Assembly: GCA_910586475.1 (NCBI GenBank)
Contig: CAJUHM010000020.1
Coordinates: 1 to 39,432 of the forward strand
DNA length: 39,432 nt
Direction of reading: 5' to 3'
DNA from: an uncultured Muribaculaceae bacterium
GTDB lineage: Bacteria; Bacteroidota; Bacteroidia; Bacteroidales; Muribaculaceae
A model generated the notes under the pieces. That model ran no database searches and had not been told where the DNA came from. It saw nothing but the letters and a program-made list of their open reading frames with translations. A program made the position numbers and the translations under genes. Numbering within the stretch: position 1 is the first letter of the stretch; each line of letters starts with the position of its first letter. Positions 22,470 to 30,161 of the stretch are shown one piece after another.

Positions 22470-23675
22470 ATGAATGTTAAAGATATAGACATAGAGGAGT
22501 TTAATTATCCTCTGCCCGACGAACGCATCGCACGCCATCCGTTGTCCGAGAGGGCATCATGCAGGCTTCTTGTCAGAGACCATGACGGAAACCTGTCGGA
22601 GCATCGTTTCGACGAAATTCCCTCTCTGCTACCCCCCGAGTCGATGCTTGTCTACAATAATACGAAAGTAATAAACGCCCGTCTGCGCTTCCGCAAGCCC
22701 GGAGGAGCGCGCATTGAGATATTTTGTCTTGAGCCGGTTGAGCCGCGCGACTACCAGCAGTCATTCGCTGCCGGCCGATGCTGTTCGTGGAGCTGTTTCG
22801 TCGGCAATTCGAAACGCTGGAAGAACGGGATACTGGAGATGCCTCTGACAGTTGGCGGAGAGGAGATCATTCTCTGTGCCGAGCGGCTGGAGAAGTCCGA
22901 TGCCGGATCGATTGTCGGGTTTTCGTGGACCGGAGGTGTCTCATTTTCGCAGATAATCGAGGCTGCCGGTGAGATCCCGATTCCGCCCTATCTCAACCGC
23001 GACACAGAGGAGACCGATGCAGAGGATTATCAGACGGTTTTTTCACGTGTGGAAGGGTCTGTTGCGGCGCCTACAGCCGGACTTCATTTCACTCCCGAGG
23101 TGCTTGAACAGGTCGATGCATGCGGTATTGTGCGCCGCGAGCTTACGCTCCATGTTGGCGCCGGCACTTTCCAGCCCGTAAAAACGGCAACTATCGGAGA
23201 GCATGGAATGCACAGTGAGTTCATATCCGTGGAGACGGCTCTGATCCGTGAACTGTCGCGTGGTCAGCGTCGTGTGATTGCTGTCGGAACAACTTCTGTG
23301 CGCACTCTTGAGAGTCTCTATCATCTCGGGTGTGTCGTGGCCCAGGGAGGCGAACCTGACATGGTCGAACAGTGGTATCCCTATTCTGAGTCTCATCCGG
23401 CGCTTCCGACTGCGGAAGCTCTCGGAGCTCTTGCCGACTGGCTGGAAAAGAATTCGATGGATAGGCTGACAGCATCAACACGTATTATCATAGCTCCGGG
23501 TTACGATTATAAGGTGGTCGACGGGATGGTCACCAACTTCCATCAGCCGCAGTCGACACTCCTGTTGCTTGTCTCTGCATTTACCGGGGGCGACTGGCGC
23601 AGAATGTATGACTATGCGCTCGACAGCGGCTTCCGTTTTCTGAGCTACGGCGACGCACAGCTGCTTCTCAAGTGA
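22470..23675 (+). CDS. queA: S-adenosylmethionine:tRNA ribosyltransferase-isomerase
   Basis: A 401-residue QueA, which transfers and isomerises the ribosyl moiety of SAM onto preQ1-modified tRNA to give epoxyqueuosine. Family motifs are YPLPDERIARHPLSERASCRLLV, LVYNNTKVINARL, GEIPIPPYLNR, YQTVFSRVEGSVAAPTAGLHFT, LTLHVGAGTFQPV and VGTTSVRTLES, and the C-terminal DGMVTNFHQPQSTLLLLVSAFTG. It is somewhat longer than the about 350-residue E. coli enzyme. No other queuosine genes are nearby. It is transcribed from its own promoter and ends 164 nt before parA. Confidence 0.96.
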   Translation: MNVKDIDIEEFNYPLPDERIARHPLSERASCRLLVRDHDGNLSEHRFDEIPSLLPPESMLVYNNTKVINARLRFRKPGGARIEIFCLEPVEPRDYQQSFAAGRCCSWSCFVGNSKRWKNGILEMPLTVGGEEIILCAERLEKSDAGSIVGFSWTGGVSFSQIIEAAGEIPIPPYLNRDTEETDAEDYQTVFSRVEGSVAAPTAGLHFTPEVLEQVDACGIVRRELTLHVGAGTFQPVKTATIGEHGMHSEFISVETALIRELSRGQRRVIAVGTTSVRTLESLYHLGCVVAQGGEPDMVEQWYPYSESHPALPTAEALGALADWLEKNSMDRLTASTRIIIAPGYDYKVVDGMVTNFHQPQSTLLLLVSAFTGGDWRRMYDYALDSGFRFLSYGDAQLLLK

Positions 23676-23690
23676 GGTATGGCAGTGTGT

Positions 23691-23719
23691 GTGGAACAAT
23701 ATATGTTAAATGTTCCACG
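23691..23719. repeat. Inverted repeat of parS-like half sites upstream of parA
   Basis: GTGGAACA (23691-23698) and TGTTCCAC (23711-23718) are perfect 8-bp inverted arms around 12 nt of AT-rich DNA; the right arm extends to TGTTCCACG. TGTTCCACG equals one half of the bacterial parS palindrome as known from Bacillus, but the two halves face outward rather than forming one site. It could be an operator for parAB, a split ParB site, or a hairpin after queA. Confidence 0.6.
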
Positions 23720-23800
23720 AGTTATTGACATTATGTCCGATTTATAAACACAAATGTCACTTTTGCGAGGTTTGCCCTTTTCTATTACATTGAAAAACCA

Positions 23801-23808
23801 TTACTTTG
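23801..23808 (+). promoter_or_regulatory. Probable -7 element (TTACTTTG) for parA
   Basis: TTACTTTG differs at one position from TAnnTTTG and lies 31 nt before the parA ATG. A TTTG at 23771-23774 is present but at a longer spacing (26 nt) than elsewhere in the window. Confidence 0.45.
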
Positions 23809-23839
23809 CATTCGAATTACCGCAAACTTTTATCTTCGT

Positions 23840-24625
23840 ATGGGTAAAATAATCGCAATAGCTAATCAGAAAGGAGGGGTCGGAAAGACCACCACGACAA
23901 TCAATCTCGGCGCATCGCTGGCGTCTGAAGGAAAGAAAGTGCTCATTGTCGATGCTGACCCGCAGGCCAACGCAACTTCCGGCTACGGTATCAAACCCGA
24001 GGATATGTCTTCATCGATCTATGAATGTCTTGTCGACGAATACCCTCTTGCCGGATCTCAGGTTGCGACCTGCATGAAAGGTCTCGACCTGATCGGCTCT
24101 CGGATTGATCTTGCCGGCGCCGAGCTTGAGCTCATCAGCCGCCAGAACCGCGAGAGCGTAATGGCACGTGCGCTGGCGCCGGTACGCGATCAGTATGACT
24201 ATATTCTGATTGACTGCTCTCCGTCGCTCGGACTGATCACAGTCAACGCCCTGACGGCCGCTGACTCCGTGATAATTCCGGTTCAGGCTGAGTATTTCGC
24301 ACTTGAGGGGATCACGAAGCTGATCAACACGATCCGCATAATCAAGCCTAAGCTCAATCCCGGCCTCGAGATCGAGGGCTTCCTGCTGACAATGTATGAC
24401 GCCCGCCTGCGTCTGGCCAATCAGATCTATGAGGAATTGAAAAGCCATTTCGGCGATATGGTCTTCACGACTGTCATTCCCCGTAACATCCGTCTCTCGG
24501 AAGCTCCATCCCACGGGTTGCCGGCGCTTCTCTATGATCCGGACAGCCGCGGCGCTACTTCCCACATCGCCCTGGCCCGCGAGATTATCTCCCGCCACAG
24601 AAAGTCAGCCCGCAAAAATCGCTGA
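23840..24625 (+). CDS. parA: Chromosome partitioning ATPase ParA (Soj)
   Basis: A 261-residue ParA/Soj-type ATPase that acts with ParB in origin segregation and regulation of replication initiation. The deviant Walker A KGGVGKTT starts at residue 11 (MGKIIAIANQKGGVGKTT), and Walker A' (VLIVDADPQANATSGYG) and Walker B (YILIDCSPSLGLITVNAL) follow. The short N-terminus, without an HTH extension, marks it as a chromosomal rather than a plasmid type Ia ParA. parB follows after 55 nt. The parA-parB-DUF5683-mltD order is common in Bacteroidales. Confidence 0.96.
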   Translation: MGKIIAIANQKGGVGKTTTTINLGASLASEGKKVLIVDADPQANATSGYGIKPEDMSSSIYECLVDEYPLAGSQVATCMKGLDLIGSRIDLAGAELELISRQNRESVMARALAPVRDQYDYILIDCSPSLGLITVNALTAADSVIIPVQAEYFALEGITKLINTIRIIKPKLNPGLEIEGFLLTMYDARLRLANQIYEELKSHFGDMVFTTVIPRNIRLSEAPSHGLPALLYDPDSRGATSHIALAREIISRHRKSARKNR

Positions 24626-24680
24626 TGATCCAGCAGCATCCTACCTCTGTTATTATTAACCAATTTCTATCTCCCAACAT

Positions 24681-25568
24681 ATGGCACCACGACGAAATGC
24701 TCTCGGCCGAGGGCTTGACTCGCTGATTTCGATGGACGATGTGCCCGCACGCGGTTCATCGGCAATCAATGAAATCCCGCTGTCGCAGATCAAACCTAAT
24801 CCCGACCAGCCACGAATCAACTTCGATGAAGACGCCCTCGACGAACTTGCAGTCTCTATTCGCGAACTTGGGATAATCCAGCCCCTCTCGCTCAGAAAGG
24901 TCGGTCCGGACTCTTATCAGATCATCGCTGGTGAACGCCGCTATCGGGCGGCCTCACGTGCCGGACTGGAAACCGTACCCGCATATATACGTACCGCCAA
25001 CGACGCCGAACTGACCGAGATGGCGCTCATCGAGAATATACAGCGCGAAGACCTCAATGCAATTGAAATCGCCCTGACATTCAAAAAACTCATCGATCAG
25101 TATCAGCTGACACAGGAGCGTCTCAGCGAACGAATCGGAAAGAAACGCGCCACAATCGCAAACTTCCTTCGTCTGCTCCGGTTGCCTGCAGAGGTGCAGC
25201 TCGGTCTTCGTAACAAGCTTGTTGACATGGGGCATGCCCGTGCGCTTCTCTCGGTCGACGATCCGACTCTTCAGCTGAAACTCTATAACCGCATCGTCAA
25301 AGAGGGACTGTCGGTCAGAAAAGTCGAGGAACTGGTCAAAGCTCTCAGAGAGGCTGCTCCCGAAAACGGAAATGCGAAAGAGGGAAAAAGCTCCGCCGGA
25401 GGAGAGTTTGATATTCTCGGCGAGCATCTTTCACAGCGCTTTTCAACCCCTGTGACCTTTGCCTGCTCCAAATCAGGAAAGGGAAAAATCACCTTCTCGT
25501 TCAGCAACGAGAGTGAACTTGAAAGATTAATTACTATCTTTGACAATCTAAAGCCCCGCGAAAATTAA
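24681..25568 (+). CDS. parB: Chromosome partitioning protein ParB (Spo0J)
   Basis: A 295-residue ParB, the CTP-dependent DNA clamp that loads at parS. The N-terminal CTP-binding domain shows the ParB box around GERRYRAASRAGLETVPAYI and MALIENIQREDLNAIE. The HTH is LTQERLSERIGKKRATIANFLRLLRLP (about residues 145-170). A linker and a C-terminal dimerisation segment (GKGKITFSFSNESELERLITIFDNL) complete the protein. Length and motifs are those of chromosomal ParB. It is cotranscribed with parA. No full parS palindrome was found in the window. Confidence 0.96.
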   Translation: MAPRRNALGRGLDSLISMDDVPARGSSAINEIPLSQIKPNPDQPRINFDEDALDELAVSIRELGIIQPLSLRKVGPDSYQIIAGERRYRAASRAGLETVPAYIRTANDAELTEMALIENIQREDLNAIEIALTFKKLIDQYQLTQERLSERIGKKRATIANFLRLLRLPAEVQLGLRNKLVDMGHARALLSVDDPTLQLKLYNRIVKEGLSVRKVEELVKALREAAPENGNAKEGKSSAGGEFDILGEHLSQRFSTPVTFACSKSGKGKITFSFSNESELERLITIFDNLKPREN

Positions 25569-25573
25569 ATTAT

Positions 25574-25624
25574 CCATCGGGAATCAGGCCTAAAGGGCAG
25601 GGCAACCGCATAGATTCCAGATGG
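25574..25624. repeat. Inverted repeat upstream of the DUF5683 gene
   Basis: CCATCGGGAATC (25574-25585) and GATTCCAGATGG (25613-25624) are complementary at 11 of 12 positions and enclose a 27-nt G-rich loop. It starts 5 nt after the parB stop and ends 43 nt before the chosen DUF5683 start. No T-tract follows, so it looks more like a leader or attenuator structure than a terminator. Confidence 0.6.
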
Positions 25625-25667
25625 TTAGATTTGGATGATCGAAACAGTGCAAGGAATCGGATCAATA

Positions 25668-26483
25668 ATGTCCGCAAGAAAAAAACTGGCATTCAGCGCG
25701 TTGTTTTTCGCGCTGTTGATACCGTTTAACATTTTTTCAGCAAATTTGACGTTGCCCGGCAGTGCCTCACCCGAGGTCCCTTCCGGTCCGCTCCGGACGC
25801 TTCCGGACACGATTCCTCTCTCCGAGCCTCTGACGGCTCCGTCGGAAGTTGAAGAGGAGTATATCACCGTCAACGGTGACAAAGTCACTCTGACTCCCGT
25901 CGACACTGTGGCGATTGTCAGCTCTCCGGCAATGGCGCTGTTCGATGACAGCACTGTTGTCAGAGATGTCAATCCAAACGCGGTGAAGATTTTCACTCCG
26001 GATCCGGTCCGGGCAGTGTGGATGTCGGCTTTGTGTCCCGGGTTAGGGCAGATCTATAACCGGCGCTATTGGAAACTGCCGATTGTTATCGGCGGATTCA
26101 TGGGGCTTGGCTACGGATCGTCATGGAACAACGGAATGCTTGCCGATTACACGCGTGCCTATACAGACCTGATGGACAACGATCCTTCGACTAAGTCCTA
26201 CATGGATTTCTTCCCGCCAAACACCGACGAGTCGACTCTCAACCGCAGTTGGCTTGAACGTACACTCAAGAGCCGTAAGGATTATTACAGACGCAATCGT
26301 GATCTCTGTATAATCTGTATGGTCGGAGTCTATCTGGTCGCTATGGTCGACGCCTATGTCGACGCGTCGCTCTCGAATTTTGACATCTCTCCCGATCTGT
26401 CAATGCAAGTCTCGCCAGCGCTTATCCAGGATCCGCAGAACCGCTTGCCGGCCCTGGGTGTGCAGATGGCGTTTAACTTTTAA
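25668..26483 (+). CDS. DUF5683 domain membrane/exported protein
   Basis: A 271-residue protein of the Bacteroidetes DUF5683 family, of unknown function. A signal sequence or membrane anchor (KKLAFSALFFALLIPFNIFSA) is followed by a low-complexity Pro/Ser/Thr segment. The conserved block PDPVRAVWMSALCPGLGQIYNRRYWKLPIVIGGFMGLGYG begins at about residue 110, and a second hydrophobic segment CIICMVGVYLVAMVDAYVDA lies near 215-235. It ends in VQMAFNF like a beta strand. The ATG at 25668 is preferred because the signal sequence follows directly; an in-frame ATG at 25635 would add 11 residues. Its place between parB and mltD suggests an envelope role connected to cell-cycle genes, by context only. 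Confidence 0.85.
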   Translation: MSARKKLAFSALFFALLIPFNIFSANLTLPGSASPEVPSGPLRTLPDTIPLSEPLTAPSEVEEEYITVNGDKVTLTPVDTVAIVSSPAMALFDDSTVVRDVNPNAVKIFTPDPVRAVWMSALCPGLGQIYNRRYWKLPIVIGGFMGLGYGSSWNNGMLADYTRAYTDLMDNDPSTKSYMDFFPPNTDESTLNRSWLERTLKSRKDYYRRNRDLCIICMVGVYLVAMVDAYVDASLSNFDISPDLSMQVSPALIQDPQNRLPALGVQMAFNF

Positions 26484-26500
26484 TAATGAAGCTTCCTGAC

Positions 26501-26558
26501 GCATGCCGATTCTAAAACTGCAGGCCACTACAACCGGAATGTGCCGTTTACGGCATGC
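26501..26558. repeat. Competing inverted repeats in the mltD leader
   Basis: GCATGCCG (26501-26508) is complementary to CGGCATGC (26551-26558). The right arm can also form a local hairpin TGCCG-TTTA-CGGCA (26542-26555), so the two structures exclude each other. The element lies between the DUF5683 stop and the mltD start. Confidence 0.5.
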
Positions 26559-26580
26559 CTATAAAATAAAAAGTCATCGT

Positions 26581-28431
26581 ATGACCATGAGACATTTTTT
26601 CACATCAGCTCTTCTCGCACTCTCTGCCGCGACACTATCAGCCGCCCCGGCGCCGTCGGTGCTTGACATAAAGCACTCTCTGCGCGACGACAATGTCCGG
26701 CCTCCCGAAAGCTTCGAGACCCAGTCAAGGGTTCTTGAAGAGAATTTCTTCCTTCGTAACTACACCGATTCGCGTCAGACAACCAGTGAGCCCCGTCTGG
26801 GTACTCCTGAGGAATATACCCGCAAACTCGCCGAACTCAACAGCGAGATCGAGATGCCGTATAATCCGGTTGTCGGTAAAATGATCGACATGTATCTCGG
26901 CAAACGCCGGAATCTGGTCTCCAACATGCTCGGACTCCATGATTATTATGGGGATATTTTTGTCGAGGAACTGGAGAAAGAAGGCATGCCGCTCGAACTT
27001 CAGTACCTGCCAGTCATTGAAAGTGCGATCAATCCAAATGCGGTCTCGCGTGCTGGTGCTACAGGACTCTGGCAATTCATGCCCGCCACGGCCAAGGGAC
27101 TCGGAATGGAAGTGAGCTCGCTTGTTGATGAGCGTCGCGATGCTCGCGAATCGTCGCGCAATGCAGCCCGCTATCTCAAGCAGCTCTATAATATATATGG
27201 CGACTGGTCGCTGGCTATCGCAGCATATAACTGTGGTCCGGGAAATGTCAACAAGGCACGCCGTCGCGCCGGAGATGCCAATTCCGATTTCTGGGAAATC
27301 TATAATTTCCTGCCGTCGGAAACACGCGGATATGTTCCGGCCTTCATTGCCGCAAACTTCGTCATGAACTACCACGATGACTACGGCATCCACCGCCCCG
27401 TCATCAAACGTCCGCTCATCACCGACACCGTGGAAGTGCGCGAGCGTGTCCATTTCAATCAGATCGCAAACGTGCTCAATATTCCGGTCGATGAAATCCG
27501 AATGCTCAATCCGCAGTATAGAAAAGATGTCATTCCCGGCAGTCTGACGCGTCCCTATCTGCTGACTCTTCCATCTCAGCAGGTATTGAGCTACATTTCC
27601 TCGCGTGACGACATCCTGGCATACGAATCGGACAAATACACCCCCCGTTCGACAGTCTCCATCGGTCCGAACAAGAAGAAAGAAGAACCCGATGAGACTC
27701 CCGAGCAGAAGCAGCCTGCTGAGGAAGTGCCCGCAAAACCTGTTGAGCCGGATAATAACACCATGCTCGCCGATCAGGTCACACGCACGACCCACACAGT
27801 CGGACGTGGCGAAGATCTCGGATCGATTGCCAAACACTATGGAGTCAGCGCGACCGACATAAAACACTGGAACAACCTCCGCCGCGGAAAGGTCAGAGAA
27901 GGAGATCAGCTTGTGATCGAGTTGCGTCAGCGCAATACGGTCGCTGCTGTCAACACCCGCCAGAAGACATCTTCAGCGACGGCCCAGACTGAAGTTCCAG
28001 CCCGCCAGACAAAAGCGCGCACCACGACAGCGACCAATAATTATCAGGCCGTACCGGAACGCAACACCACCCGCAAGACCGCCTCGCGCTCCAATGTTCC
28101 TCAGCGAAACTCTGAGAAGTATAAGAACAAGAAGCAGACAACCACCAAAAAAACCAGGAGGCCCCAGGAGCCGGTCGAACATACAGTCAGAAGTGGCGAG
28201 AGTCTCGAGAAGATCGCCAAGCGCAACGGAACGACCGTCGATGCTCTCCGCAAGGCCAACGGCATGAAGAAAAATGCAACTATGCTTCAGCCCGGTCAGA
28301 AACTGAAGATTCCGAAGAAGGCCGCCGAAAAGAAGACTGTAAAAAAATCAAAGAACACGAAGCAGACTTCATCGAAAAGTTCGAAGGCAGCTAATTCAAA
28401 ATCAAAGAAAGGTTCTAAAAAGAAAAAATGA
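26581..28431 (+). CDS. mltD: Membrane-bound lytic murein transglycosylase D with LysM repeats
   Basis: A 616-residue peptidoglycan lytic transglycosylase. A signal peptide (MRHFFTSALLALSAATLSA) is followed by an SLT/GH23 catalytic domain. The catalytic Glu is E147 in LQYLPVIESAINPNAVSRAGATGLWQFMP, and AIAAYNCGPGNV is the second family motif. Two clear LysM domains follow (about 404-447 and 533-578), and a degenerate one may lie near 300-345. Between and after them are Thr/Lys/Arg-rich linkers, ending in a strongly basic tail (SKKGSKKKK). No lipobox is visible, so it is probably soluble in the periplasm and held by LysM binding. The upstream in-frame ATG at 26503 would spoil the signal peptide. 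A strong hairpin terminator follows. Confidence 0.93.
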   Translation: MTMRHFFTSALLALSAATLSAAPAPSVLDIKHSLRDDNVRPPESFETQSRVLEENFFLRNYTDSRQTTSEPRLGTPEEYTRKLAELNSEIEMPYNPVVGKMIDMYLGKRRNLVSNMLGLHDYYGDIFVEELEKEGMPLELQYLPVIESAINPNAVSRAGATGLWQFMPATAKGLGMEVSSLVDERRDARESSRNAARYLKQLYNIYGDWSLAIAAYNCGPGNVNKARRRAGDANSDFWEIYNFLPSETRGYVPAFIAANFVMNYHDDYGIHRPVIKRPLITDTVEVRERVHFNQIANVLNIPVDEIRMLNPQYRKDVIPGSLTRPYLLTLPSQQVLSYISSRDDILAYESDKYTPRSTVSIGPNKKKEEPDETPEQKQPAEEVPAKPVEPDNNTMLADQVTRTTHTVGRGEDLGSIAKHYGVSATDIKHWNNLRRGKVREGDQLVIELRQRNTVAAVNTRQKTSSATAQTEVPARQTKARTTTATNNYQAVPERNTTRKTASRSNVPQRNSEKYKNKKQTTTKKTRRPQEPVEHTVRSGESLEKIAKRNGTTVDALRKANGMKKNATMLQPGQKLKIPKKAAEKKTVKKSKNTKQTSSKSSKAANSKSKKGSKKKK

Positions 28432-28464
28432 CAGCTGAGTAGATGTAAAACATGTCGTAAAACA

Positions 28465-28472
28465 TACTTTTG
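28465..28472 (+). promoter_or_regulatory. Promoter-like element (TACTTTTG) between mltD and gdhA
   Basis: TACTTTTG matches TAnnTTTG, but no gene starts nearby. Predicted transcription would start only a few nt before the hairpin at 28486-28527. Confidence 0.4.
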
Positions 28473-28485
28473 TAGCAAATTGCCA

Positions 28486-28527
28486 ACAAGTACCTTGGAT
28501 TTAACTAAATTTAAGGTGCTTGTTTTG
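28486..28527 (+). terminator. Long hairpin terminator after mltD
   Basis: ACAAGTACCTTGGATTTA (28486-28503) pairs with TAAATTTAAGGTGCTTGT (28506-28523) along all 18 positions, three of them G-U, and TTTTG follows. It could end mltD transcription 55 nt past the stop, or end a short RNA begun at about 28479. Confidence 0.75.
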
Positions 28528-28550
28528 TGAAACTCTATTGTTTTATTCGT

Positions 28551-28558
28551 TATATTTG
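28551..28558 (+). promoter_or_regulatory. Promoter -7 element (TATATTTG) for gdhA
   Basis: TATATTTG matches TAnnTTTG and lies 39 nt before the gdhA ATG. A TTTG at 28524-28527 (spacer 23 nt) may serve as the -33 box and would overlap the tail of the mltD terminator. Confidence 0.65.
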
Positions 28559-28596
28559 CAGCGAAACTCAAAAACAATATCATAACCCAATATATT

Positions 28597-29934
28597 ATGG
28601 ATATTAATAAAATAATGACCTCTCTCGAGATGAAACATCCGGGAGAAAAGGAGTACCTGCAGGCTGTCAAAGAGGTGTTGATGTGTGTGGAGGATGTCTA
28701 TAATCAGCACCCCGAATTTGAGAAAGCCAAGATTATCGAACGAATGGTTGAACCGGACCGTATTTTTACATTCCGAGTGACGTGGACCGACGATCGCGGC
28801 GAGGTGCAGACCAATATCGGCTATCGCGTTCAGTTCAATAACGCCATCGGCCCCTACAAAGGCGGTATCCGTTTCCATGCATCGGTCAATCTTTCGATTC
28901 TCAAATTCCTCGGCTTCGAGCAGACTTTCAAGAATGCACTGACAACCCTTCCGATGGGAGGTGCGAAAGGTGGTTCCGACTTTTCTCCCCGTGGCAAGAG
29001 CGACGCTGAAATCATGCGCTTCTGCCAGGCTTTCATGCTTGAACTCTGGAAAAACATCGGCATAGACCGCGATGTCCCCGCAGGAGATATCGGAGTCGGA
29101 GGCCGAGAGGTCGGATATATGTATGGAATGTACAAAAAGCTCCGCAACGAGTGCGACGGTTCGATGACCGGAAAGGCAATGGAATTCGGCGGTTCGCGCA
29201 TCCGTCCGGAAGCAACCGGTTTTGGCGCGCTCTATTTCGTTCAGAGCATGCTCGCAGCCAAGGGCGAGGATATCAAAGGCAAGACCGTTGCCATTTCCGG
29301 ATTCGGCAATGTTGCGTGGGGTGCGGCACTCAAGGCCACAGAACTCGGCGCGAAAGTCGTGACGATTTCCGGTCCTGACGGATATGTCTATGATCCCGAA
29401 GGAATTGCCGGCGATAAGATCAGCCACATGCTCTATCTGCGTGCGACCGGCGATGACATCGTAGCTCCCTATGTCGAGCAGTTCCCCGAAGCGAAATTCT
29501 TTGCAGGAAAGAAGCCGTGGGAACAGAAAGTCGACATTGCGCTTCCCTGTGCGACTCAGAACGAGCTTGACGAAGCCGACGCCCTCAAGCTGATTGAAAA
29601 CGGAGTCATGATGGTTGCTGAAGTGTCCAACATGGGTTGCACACCTGAAGCTATCGATGCCCTGATCAAGGCAAAAGTCACCTACGCGCCCGGTAAGGCA
29701 GTCAATGCCGGCGGCGTTGCCACTTCGGGCCTCGAAATGAGCCAGAACGCGATGCATCTCCAGTGGTCGGCTGAAGAGGTTGACGAAAAACTCCACGGCA
29801 TCATGCGTGAGATCCACGAACAGTGTCTTAAATACGGAACAGAACCTGACGGATACATCAACTACATGAAGGGTGCCAACATAGCCGGCTTCATGAAAGT
29901 TGCCAACGCCATGATGGGTCAGGGCGTGATCTGA
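28597..29934 (+). CDS. gdhA: Glutamate dehydrogenase, hexameric (probably NADP-dependent)
   Basis: A 445-residue hexameric-type glutamate dehydrogenase, interconverting 2-oxoglutarate plus ammonia and glutamate. The substrate-binding and catalytic region is GPYKGGIRFHASVNLSILKFLGFEQTFKNALTTLPMGGAKGGSDF, with K88 and catalytic K124. GDIGVGGREVGYMYGMYKKL and the nucleotide-binding loop ISGFGNVAWGAA follow. Length and motifs are of the E. coli-like assimilatory enzyme; cofactor preference is inferred from that. It is monocistronic, with its own promoter and a terminator at 29964. It lies immediately before the pta-ackA-ddh operon, whose ddh also fixes ammonia. Confidence 0.96.
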   Translation: MDINKIMTSLEMKHPGEKEYLQAVKEVLMCVEDVYNQHPEFEKAKIIERMVEPDRIFTFRVTWTDDRGEVQTNIGYRVQFNNAIGPYKGGIRFHASVNLSILKFLGFEQTFKNALTTLPMGGAKGGSDFSPRGKSDAEIMRFCQAFMLELWKNIGIDRDVPAGDIGVGGREVGYMYGMYKKLRNECDGSMTGKAMEFGGSRIRPEATGFGALYFVQSMLAAKGEDIKGKTVAISGFGNVAWGAALKATELGAKVVTISGPDGYVYDPEGIAGDKISHMLYLRATGDDIVAPYVEQFPEAKFFAGKKPWEQKVDIALPCATQNELDEADALKLIENGVMMVAEVSNMGCTPEAIDALIKAKVTYAPGKAVNAGGVATSGLEMSQNAMHLQWSAEEVDEKLHGIMREIHEQCLKYGTEPDGYINYMKGANIAGFMKVANAMMGQGVI

Positions 29935-29963
29935 CGCAACCGTTTTTTTTACGACTGATAACC

Positions 29964-30003
29964 AGCGACTCCCCATAGCCTTGCGCGTGAGGGAGTCGCT
30001 TTG
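29964..30003 (+). terminator. Terminator after gdhA
   Basis: Perfect 10-bp arms AGCGACTCCC (29964-29973) and GGGAGTCGCT (29991-30000) are followed by a short TTGTG. It begins 30 nt past the gdhA stop. Confidence 0.75.
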
Positions 30004-30046
30004 TGTCGGGATTGTCGGACGCCTTCGCTAAAAAACTTTTGAAAAA

Positions 30047-30078
30047 GTTGAAAAAGCGTCGGAGTTTTGTTAATTTTG
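30047..30078 (+). promoter_or_regulatory. Promoter (GTTG-N20-TAATTTTG) for pta-ackA-ddh-AGCS
   Basis: TAATTTTG at 30071-30078 with GTTG 20 nt upstream at 30047-30050. It lies inside the longer pta ORF and therefore supports the start at 30162, with a leader of about 75 nt. Confidence 0.7.
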
Positions 30079-30161
30079 CAGTGACGCACGCGCCGTCAGA
30101 GGCCAACATGCGCAATTCGAAAGAATCAACTCCAACACAAATTACTGTCAATTTATCCCTT

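Noticed and set aside
23037..23056. TTTCACGTG in queA looks like part of a parS site.
   Set aside because: Only one half matches; the other half (TGGAAG) departs from the palindrome, and the site lies in coding sequence.
26725..27867. 380-codon minus-strand ORF opposite mltD.
   Set aside because: It is an open frame caused by codon bias in the real gene; the plus strand carries the clear transglycosylase and LysM motifs.
28543..29976. 477-codon minus-strand ORF opposite gdhA.
   Set aside because: It mirrors gdhA exactly, including its terminator, and has no family motifs.
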